A stretch of 7,480 nt of DNA. Source: an uncultured Lachnospiraceae bacterium (GTDB taxonomy: Bacteria; Bacillota; Clostridia; Lachnospirales; Lachnospiraceae). The stretch spans positions 1 to 7,480 of the forward strand of contig CALFCS010000084.1 of assembly GCA_937950565.1 (NCBI GenBank), written 5' to 3'. The stretch's first letter is position 1. Every line of letters begins with the position of its first letter. Both the position numbers and the translations under genes were made by a program. The notes beneath the pieces are model-generated. The model was not told where the DNA came from. It did no database searches and saw only the letters and a list, made by a program, of their open reading frames with translations. Of the stretch, positions 1-6,073 are shown piece after piece.

Positions 1-686
1 AGGTAAAAGTAATCGCAAGAATTCACACAGATTTTCCGACTAAATTCGGGATTCCAAGACAGAGTGGGCTTTCCGATGCGGCTGGACTTGTTGTATTTGA
101 GCCGGAGTTTCGCCAGCCGGACGCTCTGAGAGGAATTGAAGAATACACACACCTGTGGCTTCTGTGGGGATTTTCGGAAGTAAGACAAGAATCCGGTACA
201 TGGAAAGCGACCGTGCGGCCTCCGAGACTTGGAGGAAATGAACGAGTCGGAGTATTCGCCTGTCGTTCTCCTTACCGCCCGAATCCAATCGGACTGTCTT
301 GTGTAAAACTGGAACGAATCATTTCTCATGAAAAGTACGGAATGTGCCTGCTTGTATCAGGAGTAGATATGATGGACCAAACACCAATTTACGATATCAA
401 GCCGTATCTGCCTTATGTGGATGCGCACCCGGAGGCGAGCGGAGGATTTGCGCATAAAAAACAGACCTATCATCTGGAAGTACAGATACCTGATGAGGGT
501 ATGAAAAAGATTCCGGAAGAAAAGAGAAAAGTCGTGATGCAGATACTGAGTCAGGATCCAAGACCTTCTTATCAGAATGACCCGGAGAGAGTATATGGCA
601 TGGGATTTGCTGGGTTTGAGGTGAAATTTCGTGTAGAGGGAAGCACACTTTACGTGGTAAGTGTGACGAAAAAGCAAAAAGAATGA
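1..686 (+). CDS. trmO: tRNA (N6-threonylcarbamoyladenosine37-N6)-methyltransferase TrmO/TsaA family, 5' end missing
   Basis: The reading frame is open from the left edge (first whole codon at base 3) to the TGA at 684-686, giving 227 visible residues, so little of a protein of about 230 residues is missing. The GTG at 213 is an internal valine and not the start, because recognisable family sequence lies upstream of it (FPTKFGIPRQSGL near residues 11-23, EEYTHLWLLWGF near 45-56). The family hallmark RPNPIGLS is at about residues 92-99 and DIKPYLPYVD follows at about 133-142. Known members use S-adenosylmethionine to methylate t6A37 of tRNA-Thr, giving m6t6A, and act in the cytoplasm as beta-barrel proteins. 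The assignment to the family is firm. The exact substrate is inferred from the E. coli protein. An intrinsic terminator follows 20 bases after the stop, so the gene ends its transcript here and is not part of the copper operon. Confidence 0.9.
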   Translation, partial: VKVIARIHTDFPTKFGIPRQSGLSDAAGLVVFEPEFRQPDALRGIEEYTHLWLLWGFSEVRQESGTWKATVRPPRLGGNERVGVFACRSPYRPNPIGLSCVKLERIISHEKYGMCLLVSGVDMMDQTPIYDIKPYLPYVDAHPEASGGFAHKKQTYHLEVQIPDEGMKKIPEEKRKVVMQILSQDPRPSYQNDPERVYGMGFAGFEVKFRVEGSTLYVVSVTKKQKE

Positions 687-705
687 TATAAGATATATTA
701 ACATT

Positions 706-743
706 AAAAAGATCATTTGCGAAAAAGTGTAGATGGTCTTTTT
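706..743 (+). terminator. Intrinsic terminator after the trmO-like gene
   Basis: Bases 706-716 (AAAAAGATCAT) pair with 733-743 (ATGGTCTTTTT) over 11 positions, one of them G-U, around a 16-base loop. The stem ends in a T5 run. The AAAAA arm also makes it possible as a weak terminator in the other direction. It lies 20 bases after the TGA of the upstream gene. Confidence 0.7.
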
Positions 744-808
744 AAGTGCATTTTATGAAAGAAGTATTTCTTGATTTCTTTACTGAGAAAAATTTATGAA
801 AAAAGAAC

Positions 809-837
809 TTGTAATATACCCTTAAGGGGTATATACT
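809..837 (+). promoter_or_regulatory. Sigma-A-type promoter of the csoR-copA operon
   Basis: A -35 like box TTGTAA (809-814, 4 of 6 consensus bases) and a -10 box TATACT (832-837, 5 of 6) are separated by exactly 17 bases. The CsoR-type palindrome fills the spacer and touches both boxes, as expected of a repressor that blocks RNA polymerase. The start of csoR translation is about 30 bases downstream. Confidence 0.65.
814..834 (+). promoter_or_regulatory. CsoR operator (copper-responsive palindrome)
   Basis: This is a perfect inverted repeat: the 8-base arm ATATACCC (814-821) and its complement GGGTATAT (827-834), with a 5-base centre TTAAG. The TACCC...GGGTA core with GC-rich inner and AT-rich outer positions matches the known style of CsoR boxes such as that of Bacillus subtilis copZA. 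It lies directly upstream of a csoR gene and inside its promoter. I infer autorepression that is lifted when CsoR binds Cu(I). Confidence 0.8.
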
Positions 838-867
838 GTCACTGTAATCAAGAAAGGTGTGCATACT

Positions 868-1173
868 ATGGAAGAAAAGAAAGAATGTTGTTATCATAAG
901 AAAAAGGAGCGGACAGAAAAGGAATACAAGGATCTTCTGAACCGCTTAAGCCGGATTGAAGGCCAGGTACGAGGAATTAAGCGTATGGTGGAAGAGGACG
1001 CATACTGTACGGATATTCTGATTCAGGTTTCAGCGGTCAATGCGGCGCTGAATAGCTTTAACAAGGTGCTTCTTGCTAATCATATCCGCACTTGCGTAGC
1101 GGAAGATATCCGTGCAGGGAAAGAAGAGACAATCGATGAACTGGTTGCCACGCTCCAAAAACTTATGAAGTAA
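868..1173 (+). CDS. csoR: Copper-sensing transcriptional repressor CsoR
   Basis: This is a 101-residue member of the CsoR/RcnR (DUF156) family, all-alpha DNA-binding repressors that let go of DNA on binding Cu(I). The metal ligands are visible as Cys47, His72 and Cys76. Their spacing (25 then 4) is the same as that of Mycobacterium tuberculosis CsoR Cys36/His61/Cys65, and Tyr46 before the first Cys is also kept. The family segment RLSRIEGQVRGIKRMV is at residues 26-41. I prefer the ATG at 868 to the GTG at 859: the AGAAAGG at 851-857 would be only 1 base from the GTG but 10 from the ATG. The N-terminus carries an extra Cys7-Cys8-x-His10 cluster followed by a Lys-rich stretch. A CsoR-type operator sits in its promoter, and copA starts 19 bases after its stop, so the two genes form one operon. 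The full Cys-His-Cys set argues for Cu over the Ni/Co and sulfur-sensing relatives. Confidence 0.93.
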   Translation: MEEKKECCYHKKKERTEKEYKDLLNRLSRIEGQVRGIKRMVEEDAYCTDILIQVSAVNAALNSFNKVLLANHIRTCVAEDIRAGKEETIDELVATLQKLMK

Positions 1174-1192
1174 TAGTTAGGCAGGTGTATTA

Positions 1193-3742
1193 ATGATGGA
1201 ACAATATACAGTGACAGGAATGAGCTGTGCGGCCTGCAGTTCCAGAGTAGAGAAGGCTGTGTCAAAGGTGCCGGGTGTTACATCCTGCTCGGTCAGCCTT
1301 CTGACGAACTCCATGGGAGTCGAAGGAACAGCAACGTCAGCTCAAATTATAGAAGCAGTGGAAAATGCCGGATATGGTGCATCGCTGAAAGGTGCAGCAA
1401 ATGAAAAGACAGGCAGTGCTACCGGAAACAATGATGATTTTTTGAAAGACAGAGATACACCAGTATTGAAGCGGAGGCTGATTGCTTCTTTGTGTTTCCT
1501 TATACCACTTATGTATCTGTCCATGGGACATATGATGTGGAACTGGCCATTGCCAGGATTTATGGCGGACAATCATGTGGCAATGGGACTGGCTCAGTTG
1601 CTTTTGACTACGATTGTTATGGTCATCAACCAGAAGTTCTTTATCAGCGGATTTAAAGGACTGATTCATAAAGCGCCGAATATGGACACACTGGTTGCCC
1701 TTGGTTCTACAGCTTCTTATGGATACAGTGTTTATGCGCTGTTTGCTATGACAGATGCGCAGATGCGCATGGATATGGACGCCGTGATGTCATATATGCA
1801 TGAATTCTATTTTGAGTCTGCAGCTATGATCCTGACTCTTATTACGGTTGGAAAGATGCTGGAGGCACATTCCAAAGGTAAGACGACAGATGCTCTTAAG
1901 AGTCTGATGAAACTGGCTCCGAAGACGGCAGTACTGCTCCGCGATGGAAAAGAAGAAACAGTTTCCATTGAGCAGGTGAAAAAAGGAGACATTTTCATAG
2001 TAAGACCTGGTGAAAATATACCAGTAGATGGTATTGTTCTGGAAGGAAACAGTGCGGTCAATGAGGCAGCTCTGACCGGTGAGAGCATTCCGGTAGATAA
2101 GGCGCCAAATGATACAGTATCTGCTGCAACAGTCAATCAGTCCGGTTTCTTAAAATGTGAGGCTTCAAGAGTCGGAGAGGACACAACACTGTCCCAGATT
2201 ATTCAGATGGTCAGCGACGCGGCGGCAACAAAAGCACCGATTGCAAAGATTGCAGACCGGGTATCAGGTGTATTTGTACCAACGGTTATTACAATCGCAG
2301 TGATTACGATTGTTGTGTGGCTTTTAGCCGGTCAGAGCGTCGGATTTGTTCTCGCTAGAGGAATTTCCGTACTTGTTATCAGTTGCCCATGTGCCCTTGG
2401 ACTTGCCACTCCGGTCGCAATTATGGTTGGAAATGGTATGGGCGCGAAAAATGGAATTATGTTCAAGACAGCCGTTTCTCTGGAAGAGACAGGAAAAATG
2501 GAAATTGTTGCTCTTGATAAAACCGGAACTATAACAAGTGGCAAACCTCAGGTCACAGATATTCTCCCTGCAAATGGAGTAAGTGAATCTGAATTACTGG
2601 TTCTTGCATACATTTTGGAGAAGAAGAGTGAACACCCACTTGCAAAAGCAATCACAGGACGTGTAGAATCAGAAGTAGAGCAGTCTGAGCGAGAAAAATT
2701 GACAGAAGTATCTGACTTTCAGGCAGTTCCGGGAAATGGACTTTCCGGTAAAATAGGTGGCGCAGAAGTTCTTGGTGGAAACTTGAACTATATCGGACAG
2801 TATTCCGAAGTATCTGAAGAAATGAAGCGTCAGGCAGAACATTTGTCCGAACAGGGAAAAACACCACTATTCTTCAGCCAGAACGGAACATTTATGGGAA
2901 TTATCGCAGTGGCTGATGTTATCAAAGAAGACAGTCCGAGAGCGGTAAAAGAACTTCAGAACATGGGAATACACGTTGTTATGCTCACAGGTGACAATGA
3001 GCGTACTGCAAAAGCAATCGGCGCGCAGGCAGGTGTTGACGAGGTGATCGCAGGAGTACTTCCGGAAGGAAAAGAAAGCGTGATCCGAAGACTTAAGACA
3101 AAAGGAAAGGTTGCTATGGTCGGTGACGGTATCAACGATGCACCGGCACTTACAAGAGCTGATATGGGAATTGCAATCGGAGCCGGAACAGACATTGCCA
3201 TTGACGCGGCAGATGTGGTACTGATGAAGAGCCGCCTAAGTGACGTGCCGGCAGCCATCCGCATGAGCCGTGCAACACTTCGGAACATTCATGAAAATCT
3301 GTTCTGGGCATTCTTCTACAATGTCATTGGAATCCCATTGGCAGCAGGTATCTGGTATCCATTATTTGGACTGAAACTGAATCCGATGTTTGGTGCGGCA
3401 GCCATGAGCTTATCCAGCTTCTGTGTTGTTACAAATGCACTGAGACTGAATCTCTTCAAAATGTATGACGCAAGCAAAGATAAAAAAATAAAACATAAAA
3501 AAGAAAGTAAAAAGAAACAGGAGGAATCAACCATGACAAAGACAATGAAAATCGAAGGAATGATGTGCGGACACTGTGAGGCAAGAGTAAAGAAAACTCT
3601 GGAAGCAATTGACGGTGTCAAAGAGGCAGTTGTAAGCCACGAGGCAGGAACAGCCGTAGTGACACTGGAAAAAGAGGTTGCTGATGAAGTGCTTAAAAAT
3701 GCAGTAGAGGCACAGGACTATCCGGTAAAAGGAATCGAGTAG
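1193..3742 (+). CDS. copA: Cu(+)-exporting P1B-type ATPase CopA fused to a C-terminal CopZ-like domain
   Basis: An 849-residue membrane pump that should drive Cu(I) out of the cytoplasm using ATP. In order: an N-terminal heavy-metal-associated domain (about residues 3-66, Cys12-Ala-Ala-Cys15); transmembrane helices from about 95; the actuator loop with TGES at 295-298; the membrane copper site Cys398-Pro-Cys400; the phosphorylated Asp442 in DKTGT; the nucleotide-domain His481-Pro482; TGDN at 599-602; GDGIND at 644-649; and, in the last two helices, Tyr709-Asn710 and Met738-x-x-Ser741-Ser742, the Cu(I) signature of the P1B-1 class. After the last helix (near 756) comes a Lys-rich linker (about 760-778) and a second heavy-metal-associated domain (781-849, Cys792-Gly-His-Cys795). 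Two adjacent ATGs (1193 and 1196) follow a weak GCAGGTG ribosome site, so the start is uncertain by one residue. No catalytic residue is missing. Compared with the B. subtilis arrangement of separate copZ and copA, here the chaperone is attached to the pump. Confidence 0.95.
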   Translation: MMEQYTVTGMSCAACSSRVEKAVSKVPGVTSCSVSLLTNSMGVEGTATSAQIIEAVENAGYGASLKGAANEKTGSATGNNDDFLKDRDTPVLKRRLIASLCFLIPLMYLSMGHMMWNWPLPGFMADNHVAMGLAQLLLTTIVMVINQKFFISGFKGLIHKAPNMDTLVALGSTASYGYSVYALFAMTDAQMRMDMDAVMSYMHEFYFESAAMILTLITVGKMLEAHSKGKTTDALKSLMKLAPKTAVLLRDGKEETVSIEQVKKGDIFIVRPGENIPVDGIVLEGNSAVNEAALTGESIPVDKAPNDTVSAATVNQSGFLKCEASRVGEDTTLSQIIQMVSDAAATKAPIAKIADRVSGVFVPTVITIAVITIVVWLLAGQSVGFVLARGISVLVISCPCALGLATPVAIMVGNGMGAKNGIMFKTAVSLEETGKMEIVALDKTGTITSGKPQVTDILPANGVSESELLVLAYILEKKSEHPLAKAITGRVESEVEQSEREKLTEVSDFQAVPGNGLSGKIGGAEVLGGNLNYIGQYSEVSEEMKRQAEHLSEQGKTPLFFSQNGTFMGIIAVADVIKEDSPRAVKELQNMGIHVVMLTGDNERTAKAIGAQAGVDEVIAGVLPEGKESVIRRLKTKGKVAMVGDGINDAPALTRADMGIAIGAGTDIAIDAADVVLMKSRLSDVPAAIRMSRATLRNIHENLFWAFFYNVIGIPLAAGIWYPLFGLKLNPMFGAAAMSLSSFCVVTNALRLNLFKMYDASKDKKIKHKKESKKKQEESTMTKTMKIEGMMCGHCEARVKKTLEAIDGVKEAVVSHEAGTAVVTLEKEVADEVLKNAVEAQDYPVKGIE
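3519..3535 (+). promoter_or_regulatory. Internal Shine-Dalgarno and start codon within copA
   Basis: AGGAGG, an 8-base spacer and ATG form the best-matching ribosome binding site in the window, stronger than the one before copA itself. It sits in the A-rich segment coding for the Lys-rich linker, which should be poorly structured in mRNA and so open to ribosomes. Confidence 0.7.
3533..3742 (+). CDS. copZ: Probable internally started CopZ-like copper chaperone (in frame inside copA)
   Basis: A perfect AGGAGG (3519-3524) lies 8 bases before an ATG at 3533 that is in frame with copA. Starting there gives a 69-residue protein, the same length as B. subtilis CopZ, consisting of one complete heavy-metal-associated domain with the Cu(I)-binding motif Met-Met-Cys-Gly-His-Cys (Cys12 and Cys15 of the short product). 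The domain begins at this Met and ends at the shared stop codon. A free chaperone would carry cytoplasmic Cu(I) to the N-terminal domain or membrane entry of CopA. What is seen is the ribosome site, the start codon and the complete domain. That a separate protein is really made is an inference, since the same bases are also read as the C-terminus of CopA. Confidence 0.6.
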   Translation: MTKTMKIEGMMCGHCEARVKKTLEAIDGVKEAVVSHEAGTAVVTLEKEVADEVLKNAVEAQDYPVKGIE

Positions 3743-3746
3743 AAGA

Positions 3747-3776
3747 TTAATAAAATGAATCGTGCGGTCATATATT
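3747..3776 (+). promoter_or_regulatory. Possible weak promoter for the carboxypeptidase gene
   Basis: TTAATA (3747-3752, 4 of 6) and TATATT (3771-3776, 5 of 6) are 18 bases apart in the 65-base gap between copA and the next gene. The region is AT-rich, so chance matches are likely. The alternative is read-through from the copper operon, as no hairpin-plus-T terminator is visible in this gap. Confidence 0.3.
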
Positions 3777-3807
3777 TACTACAAAAGTATGTGTTGGAGC
3801 ATGGATT

Positions 3808-5094
3808 ATGAAAAAGTTTCTGGTGTGGTTATTCTGCTTGATTCTACTGACACAGCCGGTTTTTGCGCAGTCTGAAAAACTGATTATTCTGAATACGAAT
3901 ACGGGACAGAATACAGACGCAGGCACTGGCCAGAACGCTGGAGCAGGAGAGCAGAATTCATCGGATACAACAGAAAATACAGATAATATGAATACGCAGC
4001 AGACGGGAAATGTGGACATCTCCGCACCGTCTGCTCTTTTAATGGAAGCATCTACGGGACAGGTAATCTATGAAAAAGATGCAGATTCCAAGAGACCTCC
4101 GGCAAGTGTTACAAAAATCATGACACTGTTATTGATTTTTGATGCCTTAAAAGATGGAAAAATACATTTAGAGGACGAAGTGACGACATCGGAATATGCA
4201 GCTTCCATGGGTGGCTCCCAGGTATTCTTAGAACCTGGTGAAGTGCAGACAGTAGAGACACTGATAAAATGTATTTCCGTAGCCAGTGCCAACGATGCCT
4301 GTGTTGCCATGGCGGAACTGATTGCCGGCAGCGAGGAGGGCTTCGTTGCCAAAATGAATGAGCGTGCCAAAGGACTTGGCATGAATAACACTACTTTTAT
4401 CAACTGCTGCGGACTGGATACAGACGGGCATATGTCAACTGCAAGGGATGTTGCCCTGATGAGCCGTGAACTGATTGTGCAGTATCCTCAGATTCACAAT
4501 TACTCAACCATCTGGATGGATACAATTACGCACGTTACCCGCAAAGGCGAAAGTGAGTTCGGTCTGACAAACACGAATAAGCTTATTAAACAATATCAGT
4601 GGGCAACAGGCTTAAAGACCGGTTCTACCGGACTTGCCAAATGCTGTCTTTCTGCAACCGCCAATAAAGACGGTGTTGAATTAATTGCCGTTATCATGGC
4701 TGCTCCCGACAGTAAGACCCGTTTTTCAGATGCCGTAACGCTGCTGAATTACGGATATAGTGTATGCGACATTTATCACGATACTGAAATGCCGCAGCTC
4801 CCAAACCTATCCGTATCCGGTGGGCGGTGCGATACGCTTTCACTTTCCTATGCAAAAGAATTTTCGACCTTATTCTTAGAACCTGTCGATACCGCCAGCA
4901 TCGAAAAACAACTGACTCTCCCTGAAACAGTCACAGCACCTGTAAACGAGGGGGACGTCATCGGCACCCTGACATACACATTGGACGGAAAGACCATCGG
5001 CACGGTCGATATCACTGCCGCGCAGTCTGCTTCTTCTGCCACATACGGCGATGCACTGTTTAAAATGTTCCGGAAACTTACCGGTGCCGCGTGA
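3808..5094 (+). CDS. D-alanyl-D-alanine carboxypeptidase (peptidase S11, low-molecular-weight penicillin-binding protein)
   Basis: A 428-residue secreted enzyme expected to remove the terminal D-Ala of peptidoglycan stem peptides. The start follows GGAG (3796-3799) with 8 bases between. A signal peptide covers residues 1-20 (MKK, hydrophobic core, cleavage after Val-Phe-Ala). Residues about 29-68 are a low-complexity Asn/Thr/Gln/Gly linker. The catalytic domain follows with all three S11 motifs: Ser100-Val-Thr-Lys103 (nucleophile and general base), Ser160-Ala-Asn162, and Lys270-Thr-Gly272. The remainder (about 328-405) fits the C-terminal beta domain of this family, and the last residues (ALFKMFRKL) look like the amphipathic helix by which such enzymes lie on the membrane. 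It is related to DacA/DacF of Bacillus; I cannot tell which from sequence alone, so no symbol is given. Unusual points are neighbouring cysteine pairs (Cys200-Cys201, Cys279-Cys280) in an exported protein and a shift to more C-ending codons in the 3' half. A strong hairpin terminator follows. Confidence 0.92.
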   Translation: MKKFLVWLFCLILLTQPVFAQSEKLIILNTNTGQNTDAGTGQNAGAGEQNSSDTTENTDNMNTQQTGNVDISAPSALLMEASTGQVIYEKDADSKRPPASVTKIMTLLLIFDALKDGKIHLEDEVTTSEYAASMGGSQVFLEPGEVQTVETLIKCISVASANDACVAMAELIAGSEEGFVAKMNERAKGLGMNNTTFINCCGLDTDGHMSTARDVALMSRELIVQYPQIHNYSTIWMDTITHVTRKGESEFGLTNTNKLIKQYQWATGLKTGSTGLAKCCLSATANKDGVELIAVIMAAPDSKTRFSDAVTLLNYGYSVCDIYHDTEMPQLPNLSVSGGRCDTLSLSYAKEFSTLFLEPVDTASIEKQLTLPETVTAPVNEGDVIGTLTYTLDGKTIGTVDITAAQSASSATYGDALFKMFRKLTGAA

Positions 5095-5156
5095 TTTAGA
5101 AATACAGCATAACCGTACAGGATAAAAAAACGATAAAACAGCATACAATAAGCCGC

Positions 5157-5222
5157 AAAAAACGGAATCCCCGGTATCTGAAACTTAAATCTGTTTCAGA
5201 TACTGTTGATTCCGTCCTTTTT
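5157..5222. terminator. Bidirectional intrinsic terminator between converging genes
   Basis: The inner stem pairs 5174-5184 with 5193-5203 (11 perfect pairs, 8-base loop). After a short internal loop, an outer stem pairs 5163-5169 (CGGAATC) with 5208-5214 (GATTCCG). On the plus strand it is followed by T5 (5218-5222). On the minus strand the A6 at 5157-5162 reads as U6 right after the stem. It can therefore stop both the carboxypeptidase transcript and the minus-strand glyS-membrane protein transcript. Confidence 0.85.
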
Positions 5223-5235
5223 ACTTTGCACCCGC

Positions 5236-5264
5236 ACCGGCAGATTATCGTCTTTCTGCCCGGT
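5236..5264. repeat. Small inverted repeat in the 3' untranslated region of the minus-strand gene
   Basis: ACCGGCAGA (5236-5244) pairs with TCTGCCCGGT (5255-5264) with one bulged base and a 10-base loop. No T tract follows on either strand, so it is unlikely to be a terminator on its own. It sits 27 bases past the minus-strand stop codon and before the large terminator. Confidence 0.4.
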
Positions 5265-5290
5265 ACTGTTGCATTAAATACTTTACCGTT

Positions 5291-6073
5291 TTACTGATAT
5301 TTTGTTCCAAGCCAGAAACGGCTGACATCGCCAACCTTCTCAAGCCCATTCCCTTTTTTTGCACAGGAATAAAGCTGTCCGTCGGCATCGTAAAAATACA
5401 GCCTGTTTTTATACAGCAGTGTATATGCCGTGTCTGTCTGTTCCGTCTGCTCACACATTTTTACAGGACTGCCCTTTACCGATGCACAATAATACTGCAC
5501 ACCGTCTTTGATATAAGTAATACCGTTCTGTGTATTGTCCACACTGCTGAGTGTTCCTGCCGTGACGCCGGATGTAATCCCGCTTTTCTTTCCTTTTTCA
5601 CTGTAACAGAGTGTACCGTCTGCATTAATGTACACCAGTATATTATCCGCCGGAAGATACTCATAATCTGCCTGCAGCAGTGTATCAACCTGCACACGTT
5701 CTTTAATACCGTCTTGTGACAATTCCGCATAGGTAATTTTATTCGGCGCTAAAAGATACAGATACCCTGCCTTTTCCTCATAAATGATTTCTACGGAAGA
5801 TGACAGTTCCTGCATCATATACTTTGTCTTTTGTTCTGAAATGTTGTAGTAGTACCACTCACCGTCGTCACTGAAAATCAGCGCATGGGCATTCTTTGAA
5901 GTATTTACCGTATCTGCCTTTGCCGTAAAAAAGTTATCTGCCTTCGCACTTTCTGCATACACGCTTCTGACACTGTCAGATAATTCATTTTCCTTTTTAT
6001 TCTCATCATAATCATACAGATACAATACATTATTCTTGTTGTAGCAGACAATTTTTTCTTCTGCCGCATACAC
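5291..6073 (-). CDS. C-terminal part of the broken gene: repeat-rich, beta-propeller-like domain
   Basis: This is 260 residues with no credible ribosome site of its own; the GTG at 6073 is only where the frame is open. The sequence is a run of about 40-residue units with the pattern hydrophobic-Tyr strand, turn with Asp/Asn-Gly, second strand: for example VLYLYDYDENKK, LIFSDDGEWYYYN, LVYINADGTLCYSE, ITYIKDGVQYYCAS and LYFYDADGQLYSCAKK. This resembles the blades of beta-propeller proteins of the kind common as lipoproteins or membrane-anchored proteins in Clostridia; that fold is my inference. It continues the outer domain of the membrane protein encoded just upstream on the same strand. Confidence 0.65.
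   Translation of the reverse strand: MYAAEEKIVCYNKNNVLYLYDYDENKKENELSDSVRSVYAESAKADNFFTAKADTVNTSKNAHALIFSDDGEWYYYNISEQKTKYMMQELSSSVEIIYEEKAGYLYLLAPNKITYAELSQDGIKERVQVDTLLQADYEYLPADNILVYINADGTLCYSEKGKKSGITSGVTAGTLSSVDNTQNGITYIKDGVQYYCASVKGSPVKMCEQTEQTDTAYTLLYKNRLYFYDADGQLYSCAKKGNGLEKVGDVSRFWLGTKYQ

Noticed and set aside
213..686. A shorter 157-residue gene starting at GTG 213
   Set aside because: The same frame is open to the left edge and encodes recognisable TrmO-family sequence upstream, so this GTG is an internal valine codon.
687..858. Riboswitch or small RNA in the gap before csoR
   Set aside because: Apart from the terminator, promoter and operator, nothing folded or conserved could be recognised in this AT-rich stretch.
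859..867. GTG at 859 as the csoR start
   Set aside because: The only ribosome-site-like sequence (AGAAAGG, 851-857) is 1 base from it, too close; the ATG at 868 fits better.
3316..3621. Minus-strand open frame of about 100 residues opposite the 3' end of copA
   Set aside because: It lies wholly opposite a highly conserved ATPase and chaperone coding sequence and shows no family-like features; a shadow frame.
5905..6072. Last 56 residues of the 338-residue frame as real protein
   Set aside because: They are the out-of-frame reading of the downstream half of the gene; composition changes abruptly at codon 283 and the other frame continues the repeat pattern.
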